A stretch of 64,000 nt of DNA from Tritrichomonas musculus (Eukaryota > Parabasalia > Tritrichomonadida > Tritrichomonadidae): positions 248,001 to 312,000 of the forward strand of contig JAPFFF010000013.1 of NCBI GenBank assembly GCA_039105265.1, in the 5' to 3' direction. The position numbers and the translations under genes were made by a program. The notes under the pieces are model-generated. The model made no database searches. It was not told where the DNA came from and was given only the letters and a program-made list of their open reading frames with translations. Each line of letters begins with the position of its first letter. Positions within the stretch are counted from its first letter, which is position 1. Shown piece by piece: positions 52,796 to 64,000 of this stretch.

Positions 52796-53752
52796 CTTGA
52801 CTTCGCTGATGAATCATCACGTAAGTTACTCTTCAACCCATCACTCATGATCATCGGAACTGAACAGATCATGGAGAAGTACAATACCAACTCCAATAAC
52901 GATCAATTGAAAGAGTGGTATACTAAACGATCACAGATCAAAAACGATCTCTTCAACAGAACACTCGATACGAAGTGTACTCGTGATAGAAACACTAAGA
53001 GTGTTGAAGATGTAGTCAATGTGTTCAATTCAATACCATCTCTGTTGTCATTCGCGAGATCCAAACCGATTATTCCAGAGTTCGATGAGATCCTTGTTGA
53101 ACCAACTGATACAGCCGATATCAAAAAGTTCATTCGTAAAGTCAACTATGAGATGATTGGTTATCATTGTAATCATAAAGTGATGAACGAACAGTGTGAT
53201 CAAGTGTTCAAAAACATATCCGATCTATATCACAGTAAAGAGTATGTCGAGTATGAATCATTCATTGATAGACTCTCAAAATTGATACATCAGATCCGAT
53301 CGAAAGATAGTTACGGTAAAGACTTTCATGATGGTGAACTATATTACATACCATTGAATCATGAGATTAAACACATCATCGATAACGTCATCAAGATGAA
53401 TGGATCCATAACAGCTTATAACGCTAAGACCAATCCTGAATGTAGTCGATGTAAATCAACTGTACGTAAATACGAGTACTCATTACGTGAGATTGAACGT
53501 ATGAGATCAGAGATTCAACAGATTCATCAACAAGTTACATCTAAACCAGCTGAATTCAAATACGATATCAGAGAGTTTCTGATGAAGAACTATCCAACAG
53601 TCGACCGAGTTCCGTTAAGAGATGTCAAAGATAGATACAAACAAGAGTTCAAAGTGAGTCTCAAGTTCGCTGATTTAACTGAGAAGATAGAGTCAACGAA
53701 GCTATTCAAGATCACTAACGTTCATAACATCAAGTACATGAATCGCTTATAA
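52796..53752 (+). pseudogene. Main part of a 329-codon gene of element A, split by element B
   Basis: The frame enters from the target duplication with LDFADESSRKLLFNPSL and reaches the first internal ATG at 52847, from which 301 residues could still be made. With the 11 codons at 6574-6606 the original protein had about 329 residues. It has a charged helical N-terminal half, CNHKVMNEQC and CSRCK Cys/His pairs that could bind zinc, a coiled coil (SLREIERMRSEIQQIHQQV), and a C-terminal domain (REFLMKNYPTVDRVPLRDVK, then KFADLTEKI) that looks like a winged helix. A DNA-binding role is inferred. Only the N-terminal end has been lost, so the protein might still function. Confidence 0.8.
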
Positions 53753-53765
53753 ATGGTTTATTTTT

Positions 53766-53855
53766 GATCGAAATCGGCTTGGTTACTAAACGTGGTACAT
53801 ATTGTGTTAGAGTTAACCCCCTAACCAAACGATTGATTCATGAGTGATTCTGATC
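53766..53855 (-). repeat. Dispersed 85-bp repeat of element A, inverted copy 3
   Basis: Read on the minus strand it begins GATCAGAATCACTCATGAAT and continues with CTCTAACACAATATGTACCA. It is more diverged than copies 1 and 2. Confidence 0.65.
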
Positions 53856-53951
53856 ATTATCGAACTCATCCGTCAACATTTATGCGATACGAATCTACTG
53901 ATTCATCCATCAACGTTCACGTTCAATACTAATATTTTATTTTCAACGCAA

Positions 53952-54245
53952 ATGACTATCAACACAGACATCTTCAACGAAACAGACGTAATCAAATCAT
54001 TACGATCCAAACAATCAGACGAATTAGTCACTGACGACAACAATGTCAACGAACTACTCGCTGATGAACCATCCACTCCATCCAAATCCAATCGTGGACG
54101 TAAACGTAAATACGCTACTGATGAAGAGAGAATCATCGCTAGACGCTTACAACAAAAACAATACCGTGAACGAAAGAAACAAGAGTTAGCTGAGTTACGC
54201 GCGTTAAAAGCTCGTCTCGACGCTGAATCCAAATCAAATGAGTAA
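53952..54245 (+). CDS. AT-hook/bZIP-like DNA-binding protein (element A)
   Basis: The start at 53952 (MTINTDIFNETDVIKSL) follows ATATTTTATTTTCAACGCAA and aligns with the start of the C homologue (LTQFNKTDIIKKL). The 97-residue product has an acidic N-terminal half, RGRKRKY at 48-54, ARRLQQKQYRERKKQ at 63-77 and a short Leu-rich helix (LAELRALKARL). It is related to 23516-23800 over its whole length. Probably it binds A/T-rich DNA as an element-coded regulator. An earlier in-frame start at 53844 falls within the dispersed repeat and is not favoured. Confidence 0.75.
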   Translation: MTINTDIFNETDVIKSLRSKQSDELVTDDNNVNELLADEPSTPSKSNRGRKRKYATDEERIIARRLQQKQYRERKKQELAELRALKARLDAESKSNE

Positions 54246-54250
54246 ATCCA

Positions 54251-55012
54251 TTAATGTAATTTCATTTTTGGATTATCACATGGTTTAACTTTAATGGTAA
54301 CGAACATCGGACTGGCTAACACTACTGGTTGATACTGGAAGTCGACTAGTTGCAGATCGATTTGTTTGAACGAATCTATGTTAACGATATTTTTGATTGG
54401 TTTACCATAGGTTTCGAAGTTCTGGATGATTGGTGTATCTATGTCGATGATATGATCGATACTAGCTATGACTGATGGTGTGTATTCTATGTCACCGATA
54501 TTAGATTGAATAGCTTGACCCTGTTTCGATACCAAATATAGTTTATTCGCATAGTCTCTAATCGGTCTCTCAGCTATAATCAATTTATTAGCTGGATATA
54601 CTGTATTGAGTTTCATGTTGTATAGTCCAGTGACTAATCCAGCGCGATGATCAATTCGTGTGAATTTGAATTCATCCATTAACGGAGTAATCAGTGTTCG
54701 ACCTCTACTTCCATCACCTTCAAGGTTAACTCCGACATTGATATATCTTTCAGCACCATCCCATGTGAGTATACTATTAGCATCTTTCTTACTAACGTTG
54801 AACAGATCCATACACTTCAATGTATGTTTATCGGTGTCACCCCAATTATCTTCATATTCGAATTCGATTACATCATCTTCTGTCGTTATCAATAGATCTC
54901 TCGTGTTTATCGAAGCGACATGATATTCAATGTACTCACAATTCCATGGTATGTTAATGTTTGCTTGTAAATGACTGTAGTCCGGTCCGGTACTTTGTAA
55001 CGATAACAGCAT
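54251..55012 (-). CDS. Conserved virion-type protein, 253 residues (element A)
   Basis: It matches the 244-residue protein of element C in the start (MLLSLQSTGPDYS), IPWNC, INT, NKLYLVSKQGQAIQSNIGD with IEYTPSVIASID, and the last strands (VDFQYQPVVLASPMFVTIKV). It is beta-rich, without signal peptide or membrane segment. It lies head to head with the giant fibre gene, 15 bases between start codons, as its relative does in element C. Co-regulation with the fibre is therefore conserved, and a structural partner role is inferred. It ends five bases from the end of the bZIP gene. Confidence 0.7.
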   Translation of the reverse strand: MLLSLQSTGPDYSHLQANINIPWNCEYIEYHVASINTRDLLITTEDDVIEFEYEDNWGDTDKHTLKCMDLFNVSKKDANSILTWDGAERYINVGVNLEGDGSRGRTLITPLMDEFKFTRIDHRAGLVTGLYNMKLNTVYPANKLIIAERPIRDYANKLYLVSKQGQAIQSNIGDIEYTPSVIASIDHIIDIDTPIIQNFETYGKPIKNIVNIDSFKQIDLQLVDFQYQPVVLASPMFVTIKVKPCDNPKMKLH

Positions 55013-55027
55013 TTTACACGTAATAAA

Positions 55028-58000
55028 ATGATTACCCCATTAGCTGTGCGTGCAATGACATTGAAAGATCGCGGTTACAAAATCAAAGTCAGAGACGATG
55101 AATTAAAGATCACCAAAGACAGTAAAGTTGATGATGTACGCATCAATTGTATCTACACCAAGAAAGAAATCGATGATCTAATCCAAAACACCAAATCAGA
55201 GATTAATGATAACTCACTATTCGAACTACGTGAATCCGATCAACTGTATCTATATAAACCGTCATTGATCACTCAATCAAGTAAGTACTATGAGATGATA
55301 TGGAATATCGATTCGAACTATGAAATACCATTACAGTTAGAATTCGAATTCAAAGACTATCTGTTTGGTCATACATGATCATTAATATGGGATGGTCATT
55401 CATGGACCGGAAACAACGTCGTGAACCTATCATTCAATAAACAGTCAACCGTTAGAAACAACAATGGAAGTCCAGCGATAGTAGTTCGTCACAATGATTA
55501 CATCGCTAAATGGATCCGCTGTTTTGTAGATACCGTCAAAGACTCAGACAACTATGCTACTATACTATCCAAATACGTTACAAACTGGAGAGTAATGTAC
55601 GCTGATGGAACCATCATCAATGTATCTGATGATAACGTTAAACTCGGTGAATCACCCCATTACGATAACATCGATGTTCAACAATTCGGTGTTAAAGTAT
55701 CTAACGACGTATCCAGTAATAACATGTTGTATGTACTAGCTGATATCAATATCAACGGTTTTGTAACTCCATTGAAGTGGGATCTGAACATAACTACTCC
55801 AATCAACCTTCATTATCTGAATACTCGTGATAACAATCCAGTTATAGAGTCATTCACATACATCCGCGAAGTCAAACACTCGAACAAGTCTATTCCAGAA
55901 GAGAATACAAATAACGACATTCACATCTATATCGAGAAAGAGTATTTCGAACAGAAGCCAGATACCGCTGATGAAACGTACAATCCATTCGATATCATGA
56001 TCACTCAACAGTTCTATGGAGTCAAACCAGATCCACGTGAATGTACTACCATCACCACTGACAACAACATCTACTCATCGAAGATCATATGGGCTGATAA
56101 CATCATGACTATGCGTAGAGATCTGAACGTAGTTGGTGGTACCGTTGACGTACTCGCATATGACTACTCAGTGTTACGTGCTATCATCAATGGTATCCAA
56201 GAACAACTTCGATTACAAGCTGCGTATAACGAGTACATTGATTCTATTCGTAAAGGTTTAGCGATTGCTAGTGACATAATCACAATACTTTCAGGTGCAG
56301 TGAATATGGTTAAAGATCTATCAACTCTATCCATGACAGGTGAGAACATGAACATCAACACATATCGAACTGAAGACTTTACATTCCCTGGAATGGGTGG
56401 ACCGAATGATGATTACCCCGGCGGTAAACAACCGATTAGTGGTAAATTCCTCCTCGATATGGATACTAGCGCTGCTGGTCAAGTACTGAAACGATTCATT
56501 CCAACACAGACAGAGATTCCAGCAGCTACATCATCGTTAACTGCTACTGATTTGGTACTAAACGCGATGAACTCGTTAACTCAGATCGGTACTACAACCA
56601 CGACATTAATTGCTGGTGGATTAACATTAGATCGAGTACCGGAAATGATTGAAGGTGTAAGAACTATTCAACAATCGATACAAACTATTACTGATTCAGT
56701 TCGTGAATTGCGTCGTAGATGGAGAGAACATAGAGATAACACCATTGTTGATCACACAGTCGAAAACACTGATGATATGGAACTAGATGATTTAGATGAT
56801 GATGATGATGATTTAGATGAAACACCAACGACTAGATTAACTCATGATACAACCACTAACGCCGGATCTGGATTTGGTGATCATAATCTGGAATCATTAT
56901 CGGATCTCACTGATGAAGAGTTGTTAGCGTTGAACTCATCTGATGTCCATGTTGATCAGATCGGTAATGATCTCATACTCATAACGAGTGTAACTACTGG
57001 TGAAGTGGTTTATATCAGAAGACGTGATCATGTACAATCAATAACGACTCCAGAACGTATCAGATTCGATAGCAGACGTCGTGTAGATACCTCCTCAACA
57101 TGGTCTTATGATGGACGAACCGCGTTAGAAATAGAACAGATGTTATTGTCTGATCGAATCCTATTCGAGAATACACATCCTGAACTCCAATTCGTTAGAA
57201 ACAGTGATGTAGATACCGGTGTTGATTGGACTGAAGTGAGAGATTCGACTGGTAGAACTGTTGCGATCATCGATGTAACCATGCTGACTCGTACATCAGT
57301 TGACGGTGATGGAATATCGATTCACAATCACGGATCATCTGTTAACGTTAACTCAGATGGTATTCACGTCAATGATGATACTCGTGAACTCATCGCTAAT
57401 GAATACAATGTAGTGGTTGTCAATCACGAACTCACTCCAACGGATGATGCTGATGTAGTCATCCCTGGAACAACTATCACACTTGGCGATATCGAACAGA
57501 TGGATTGGTTTCAACGTCATAGACTCGCTAATGAGATCAATGGATTGAGATTCAGAGATTCGCGAAGCGAACTTGGTTCCACTAACAATGATGATCACAC
57601 AGAAGTGGTTTACAAAAACAATGTTATTGGAGTTATCGATCGACGACATATCAATCAAGTAACCATCAATGATAATCAAATCACTCTCACTAATCCCGAT
57701 AATCAACTAACACTCACTGATCATGATATTCAATGGATGAGAGATCACGATGAACAGCATCGATCAACATTACGTGGATTCATATCGAACATCAACAACC
57801 GATTAGAAGAGATCAACATGGATATGGAGTGGTTACTAGATCATCCGTCATTGACTGATCGTTATGTAATCTGTAGAGGTTCACGTATATTGGTTCCGAT
57901 AGTAGATGCTGTGTTGTATATACCCCGATCGATTCGCAAAGCTAGTGCTTATTCATTAGAGGGTGAATCCGTTGATGGTGAATCCGTTGATGGTGAATCC

Positions 58001-59043
58001 ATACCAAATAAACTCAGTCTACAACCCCTTATCGATTGGTGTAAGAGTACTGAATCTGATATATCGATTCCAGATGATAGTAACGAAGCTATATCATTGA
58101 ACTCATGCGTCAACATATGTAAGACATTTCGTGATACTATTAAGGGTCCATTAGAGTTGTTATCGTATAAGATTCAAGAGGTTGAATCCAATCAACCATC
58201 TACTAGCGGAGATAGCGAATTCGATACCGTCGATGGTTATCCCGCATATTACGTCAAACATAGTGATATCACCACATATGAACCAACATCAACTGATTCA
58301 GTTCAAGATCCAGTCATCATCATGAAGATATCATTACCAAGTGAACTCAAGAGTAGGTTTACTACAACGGTTGATGTGTTCAAGATTCATATGCGAAATC
58401 TATTGATATTGGATTGGCAAGGGAATGTATTGAACGATTTCATCATATCATTCGATAACGGCAAATTCATATGTCCGGAGTTGACTCATAACAAAGCTCG
58501 TGATTGCTACACATACTCAACTCGTGAACGTGATGATCCAGAGATCATGTTCGATAAAGACCTTAACATAGAACCATACTCATGCTATCTCAATGGTGAC
58601 ATGACCATTCATAACTTACTGAATGATGACTCATTAGTATCACGTAAACCAGTTATCAAATGCGATATCATCGATGCGAAGAACGCGTTGAGATTACAAG
58701 AATCTGATGTCTACTATTTCTATCGTCCATCAATGATCACTTATGATGAACATGTTAAGTATGACGATACATTCGGAGACGAGATATTGGAGTATGAGTG
58801 TGAGTGTTATCAGATGATTTATAAGATACCATCTACATATGAGATACTAACTAATCTGACATTCAAGTTCACTGAATACTGTTTCGGTAATAAATGGTCG
58901 TTAACGTGGGATGGTAATAAATGGATCGGTGATGATATTCAAGGTCGATTCCAGAGTAAGATCATCAGTAAGTGTCAGAAACGTGATCCGAAACCAGATA
59001 ACTATGGTTCAACTGGTTGTATCATTGCTGTTAAACGAGATAC
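55028..59043 (+). pseudogene. Giant fibre-like gene of element A, first part, with internal TGA
   Basis: One frame runs from ATG 55028 to the insertion at 59044, interrupted only by TGA at 55376-55378 (codon 117). In three aligned modules of A and C this position is Trp (FGNKW or FGNSW), so TGA replaced TGG. A second ATG at 55421 could restart it. Two copies of the fibre module are fused: module 1 has YLYKP, then SSKIIWADNIMTMRRDLN, a coiled coil and a hydrophobic segment (GLAIASDIITILSGAVNMV); a central Asp-rich region follows; module 2 begins near 58200 with YFYRP and YCFGNKW. It continues at 61791. A large surface fibre is inferred, now broken twice. Confidence 0.8.
59035..59043. other. 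9-bp direct repeat flanking insertion D, left copy
   Basis: ACGAGATAC occurs here and at 61782-61790. Joining the fibre gene across them keeps the frame and restores alignment with the C homologues. Confidence 0.75.
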
Positions 59044-61781
59044 TAATGGTCTCACTGTGGGGAAGATTTTTCCCCATGGGGGAAATCCTTGGGGAAATGT
59101 AACCATCTCTTTTCAAATTTTTTTTTTTTGAAATAAAAATATAGGAAATATTATGATATTTACTGAAATATTTGATGAATTTTGAAAAATCAAATAGCAA
59201 AAGTGCAAATACTGTCTATTCATATATTTATCAACGTTTGGAATTTGCAATTTTGGTTTTCTCTAATAATAATTTATTGCAAATATTTATGAGAAAATAT
59301 AAAGTTGCTTTAAAAGTGTTTGAAATTATTAAAACGAAAATTTTTCTCTGAAAGCTTTCGATATTATAAATATTAAGTTATCTTATTAAATACTAAATAT
59401 CATTTATATTTTTAATTATATATATAATTTTCATTTGATAATATAATAATAAAATAATGTTAAAATGGAACTACTAAGATAGAAATATATAAAACCATAT
59501 TTTAACAAAATTTTCGATAAATTATGAAAATTCAAAAAAGTGGCAAAAATTCGATACCTACAGTAAACAGTCAAATTATTAAATTCTCAAAAGATGTAAT
59601 GCATTGCATCAAATATCAATGTAGAGTGTTAAGGTAGTATTCCTTTTACATATAAAGAAATCATCATTTTTCTGAAAAACAATTAAATGAAGGAAAAAAT
59701 CATATATAAAGAATGTTTACTTAAAATAGCCATCAAAATAGAATAAATATAAAGTATTATAGACTAATCTATTAAAAGTATTGAATTATTCCAAATTGTT
59801 CATGAGAAAAACTTATTTTAAATTCATTTAAAAAAATGAAGCAGATTTTGTCCCGAAATTGACTTTTGTCTACCAACTATATATTTTATGTTGTTGAGCA
59901 ATTAATTTTTGATCGCAATTTTCACGATATTTGGCTTCGGACGTTGATTGCAATTCGCTGATATTGCCATTGAGCGATTAATTTTTGATCATAATTCACT
60001 AATATTTCAATTGAGGAATTTAATTTCCCGATATTCGGCTTCGATTTTTGATTGTAATTCTGAAATCTTGGTATTAAGTTGTTCAACTTGTTGTTGTGGT
60101 TCTTATTTTCAGAGTTCAATCTTGAGATTTCGTTGGTCAATTCAGTGATCTTTCATTTGATGGCTTCGATTTCTCTGTTTTTGACTTCAACAGTGGATTG
60201 AAGTTCAACAATCGTGCAATTGAGTGATTCAATTGTTGAATTATAAACATTGATCTTGTCATTGAGGCTTCCGATCTCTCTATCCTTGGCTTCATTTGTT
60301 GATTGCAACTAGCTGATCTTGCCTTTTAGAGCTTCGATTTCTCTGTTCCTTGATTCAATAGTTGATTGTGATTGTGCAATCTGCCTATTGGGTCCTTCGA
60401 TTGTCGAATTCAATTCATTGATCTTGCTGTTGAGTGCTTCAATCTCTCTGTTCTTGGCTCCAACAGTTGTTTGAAGTTCTGTAGTCTTGGCATTGAGGGA
60501 ATCAAATGTAGCTGTCATCTCGCTGATCTTGCCAATTAGAGCTTCGATTTCTCTGTTCTTAGCTCCAATTGTTGATTGTTATCCTGCAATCTGTACATTG
60601 AGTCCTTTGATTGTTGAATTCAATTCATTGATCATGTCGTTGAGTGCTTCAATCTCTCTGTTCTTGGTATCAACAGTGGGCTATATTTCGGCATTTATTT
60701 AATAAAAAATGATATGAAAAAACATATCACATCAAAAGATATTTTTAAAATGAATTTAAACTTGACGTTAAGTATAAATTCGGCGGGCTTTTTAAAGTCA
60801 AATTATTGTTAAATCTTAAAGTTTTTTTTTAATTTTACTATATTTTTGGCTTTAAATATTATATTCATAAAAATATTAACGATTTATAAGTTTCGGTTTT
60901 AAATTTATTATGAATTAAAAAAAAAAAGATTTAAATTTATTCAAATATAGTTAAATTATAAAGTTCTACATTTGCTCTATCATGGTTGGCATGCATTCTT
61001 TATTAAAAAAATTATTTTTATATAATATTCTTCTTTTTAAAAAGAATTTAATGGATTAACTTATAAAAAAGTATCTTTATTCGATAGTATATTTAAATCC
61101 ATCCTTTAATTTCCAATTTGAAAAAATAGAATAATATATTAAAATAATTTGTTGCTCAGATTTTCTGGGGAATGCAATTTTTAATTATATGACCATGTAT
61201 AGAAATTATTTATAAAATAAAAAAAATAGCAAATTTTTCGATTTTCATCCCCTGGGGAAAAATCCCCAAGCTTTATTTGGGGGAAAAATTGAATGAAATT
61301 GAATGGTTTATGTTTTGGGGATTTTTCCCCAAGAAGATTTTTTGGGGAAAAAATTTAAAAAATGAAATTAAACAAAATATATTTATTATTATAAATATAA
61401 TATAATGAATTATAATTTACTTTATCTCTTAACACCTAAATTATTGATTTTTAGAGTTGGTTTACTGTAAATTTGGAGAGTTCTTTAATTTTCAAAAAAC
61501 CATGGGTAGCTACTCACACTTAAAAAAGGAAAAACAAATTATTTCTTCAAAAAAACCATGAGTAGCTAGCTACTCATGGTTTTTTTGATATAATAATATT
61601 AATTAATATTTATTATTAATATTATAAATAACAAATATATACAGAAGTATAATCAAATATTAGGCACAAATAATGAATTTTAATATATTATAACCATTTT
61701 TTTGAGAATTTTAGTATATTCCCCATCTCCCCAAGGCTGGGGATTGAATCCCCACGGAATTTGGGGAATGTTGAGAGGGTT
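59044..61781. mobile_element. Insertion D, 2.7 kb, in the fibre gene of element A
   Basis: The ends are rich in GGGGAA/TTCCCC and share CCTTGGGGA with ATG soon after, in inverse orientation, so imperfect terminal repeats are likely. The interior is very A/T-rich, with no transposase frame. A 9-bp duplication suits a Mutator-like element, but this class is a guess. GGGG/CCCC clusters recur at 61250-61350. A perfect inverted repeat CATGGGTAGCTACTCA-like unit occurs near 61500-61580. It carries a decayed coiled-coil gene, so it may have captured host sequence. Confidence 0.7.
59890..60700 (-). pseudogene. Decayed coiled-coil gene fragment in insertion D
   Basis: The minus strand codes repeated units such as KNREIEALNSKINELNSTIE and SRNREIEALKGKIS. 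The longest uninterrupted piece is 60309-60518; other pieces are separated by stops and frame changes, and no start or end is clear. Units of about 40 residues recur at least five times. Long coiled-coil proteins of this style are common in parabasalids, so capture of a host gene is likely. It is not expected to be functional. Confidence 0.65.
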
Positions 61782-64000
61782 ACGAGATACATTGAATAGT
61801 AGAGCGATTCGTGAAACAAACTCGAATGGACTAGCATATTCGTTACTTCGTACATGTATGAGTGACGAGGGTGGTGTATACGAACCGTATATCAAGTTCA
61901 AAGATGGTTCTGTCGTTAACGGATCTGATTATTCATTGAGTATTGGTTTCACATCAGCTGATTCATCAGTCGAGTTGGATGGATATGATCTCGCTTCAGT
62001 ATCATGTACTATCGGTAATTACTCGACATCGAAGTTGAATATCAGTGATATCGAACAGTTATATCTCGATCTGGTTCTACCTGGACAAGAACTCGTTAAT
62101 CGATTGTCTTTCACGATTGATGGTGATGAAGTTCATCGCAGTGGTACCAACGACAATGGTTACGTTGATTTGAAAGGTGCATTGGATACAGTCGATAGAA
62201 TCGGTTACGTATGGAGTATGCGATCGAAGAATGACACTGGTCGTGATATCACTTTATATCTACGTCATGACTATACTGATCCGATAAATGAAGTCAACTG
62301 GGATCCATCAACGAACGCGTTCGAGTATATCATCAAACAACAGTTCTATGAAGTATCACCGAATCCGAACGCAGCTACGACACTATATACTGATTTCAAT
62401 ATCACATCATCGAAGATCATCACAGCTGATAATATAACAACAATGAGATCGGATTTGAATCTAGTGACGAACAACGTTGATATAGTATCATACGACGTTA
62501 AAGAGGTGAAGAGTAAAGTCGATGCACTTAGTTCAGAAATGGTTGATCAACAATCGAAGACCAAGTATCTACAGAAAGAGGTTGACAATATCGATATGAA
62601 AGCTAATGTTGGTATCGCGTTGGGTGTAGCTGGATGTGTTATAGGTGCTACTGGATTGGGTGTCGCTGGTAAAGCGTTGTCGTTCGCATCGAAAGGTGTT
62701 GTTAATACAGTCGGTCGTGAGTTGGTGAATACTGTTACGAAGGTTAGTGATGTTGGTGCTGATGTCGTTACAGACATGGCTGGTAAGTTGGTTGATGAGT
62801 TACCGGATATTGGTGCTGATATATTCTTCGGTGATATGGTTTCAGTACCAGTTAGTCGAATGATGAAATCGCGAACGGTGTTATCGAATACAGATAAACT
62901 GAATAAGATAATCGAATGGTGTGATCAAGAGTACGTACCTGTTGAAGACATGACGTTCACTGATGAACTAGATGATCCATCTAAAGTTGCTATGACGTTG
63001 ACATCAACGATGGATATGTGTAAACGATTCAGACATACGATGAAACCGATGATCAAGACACTAGCACAGACTATGCAGTTATCGAGAGATGATGTCATTG
63101 ATATTGTTGGTAAGATTGATGGTATAGACAAAAATATCCAACTCGTTGCGGAAGATATTATCACTGATGGATCGATCAGAGTTAAACTCATGGTAAGAAC
63201 AATAAGTGAGTTCAATGATGTTGATTATGATGAACAGTATGTTTCGTTAACGATCACTAATGGTGTCATATCTGAATATGTTGGTACGGATACATTTCCA
63301 TCAGCTACAATGGATGAGACTGTTACACAGATCATTATATTGAATCCACAACACGTTCAAGTCACTGGTATCACGATTAAAGAGAACACATTGATCAGAC
63401 ACATGGAGTTCACTACTGATGATATAGCGTATACGTGTGATGTAGATGCATTACAAAAGAAGATAGATTCATTACATGATCAACTCGAACAGAATGATAA
63501 GTCATTGGCTACTACACTGAATGAGTTTCCGACTGTAGATGAAGTTAACACAGCGTTGGATACAGTTAAGAATGAATCTGATATCAAATATGCGTTGAAG
63601 AGTGAGATACCAACAACGATTGATCTTAGTGATTATTCAACAACGACTGAATGTGATTCTAAGTACATTCATCAAGATAGTATCATTCCGAGTACAGACA
63701 CAACTACTACTGAATTCACTGATGATGATATTCTATCAGCGTTGAACACCGTTAATCGCATCAATAACGCACAGTTCTGGTATCGATCGGGTAACGTGAT
63801 AAGACCGATTTCTGGTGATTTCGTTCGATGTATGTTCTATGCAGAGCAACTCAGGTTCACTAACGATTCAAGTAGATACGTCAACGATCTCGCGTTGAGT
63901 ACCGAAACTGTAAACAACGATACTTCACTAGCAACATCAGCGTTCGTACATAAATGTGTTGATGACGCGGTTGCTAACATTGATTTAACTGATTATGCGT
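61768..64000 (+). pseudogene. Giant fibre-like gene of element A, second part, runs off window
   Basis: The frame is open from ATG 61768 to the right edge (744 codons, no stop); the native gene part begins at 61791. It completes module 2: GQELVNRLSFTID, EYIIKQQFYEVSPNPNAATT, SSKIITADNITTMRSDLN, a coiled coil (MVDQQSKTKYLQKEVDNID), a Gly/Ala-rich hydrophobic segment (VGIALGVAGCVIGATGLGVA) and IIEWCDQEYVPVEDM. It then continues into YALKSEIPTTIDLSDYSTTT repeats as in elements B and C. It is separated from its 5' part by insertion D and lacks its own promoter, so a full product is unlikely. Confidence 0.8.

Noticed and set aside
55376-55378. Genetic code with TGA as Trp
   Set aside because: Several other genes in A, B and C end properly at TGA, so a single nonsense change is simpler.
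57555-57580. TTCGCGAAGCGAA palindrome in the A fibre gene as a member of the hairpin families
   Set aside because: It has only one short stem and no match to the second stem or the 31/35-nt length.

Overview
The window is a nest of giant DNA transposons of the Maverick/Polinton class. These are virus-like elements with protein-primed family B DNA polymerase, retroviral-type integrase, packaging ATPase and jelly-roll capsid genes. The setting is an AT-rich, intron-poor protist genome. A parabasalid such as Trichomonas is the best guess, from the density of Polintons, very short intergenic gaps, TCAYTT-like initiator motifs just before some ATGs, and a coiled-coil gene remnant of a type common there. 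No rRNA, tRNA, CRISPR array or ordinary chromosomal gene is visible.

Layer A (1-6606 and 52790-64000) is the outermost element, of which only part is in view. It holds a capsid-vertex-like fragment, a 1,237-residue polymerase, several unknown genes, a bZIP/AT-hook protein, a conserved 253-residue protein and a giant fibre-like gene running off the right edge. A gene at 1-225 points left and may belong to a neighbouring element.

Layer B (6607-52789) is a complete element with 6-bp target duplications AACGGA and TIRs of 989 and 953 bp. It splits an A gene after codon 11. It carries TIR genes, a packaging ATPase, a 1,529-residue polymerase with an internal HNH domain, a free HNH nuclease, a fibre protein, an integrase, a major capsid protein and several small proteins.

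Layer C (8270-32894) is a complete element with 787-bp TIRs and a 5-bp duplication AAGAT. It lies inside B's ATPase gene. It carries three fibre-like reading frames, a 244-residue protein, 1.5 kb of tandem repeats, a 1,145-residue polymerase of the A lineage, a GIY-YIG-type protein, a bZIP/AT-hook protein, the capsid protein, two tandemly related basic proteins, ATPase, integrase and a vertex-like protein.

A fourth insertion, D (59044-61781, 9-bp duplication), interrupts A's fibre gene and carries a decayed coiled-coil gene fragment. Removing each insertion plus one duplication copy restores the reading frame in all three split genes. The insertion order is therefore A, then B into A, then C into B; D entered A independently.

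The least expected signal is two families of short GC-rich double-hairpin sequences (31 nt and about 35 nt). They are scattered through B and C, mostly in frame inside protein genes. One has an empty site in the opposite TIR, and another shows compensatory base changes. They resemble palindromic elements that insert peptides into bacterial proteins.
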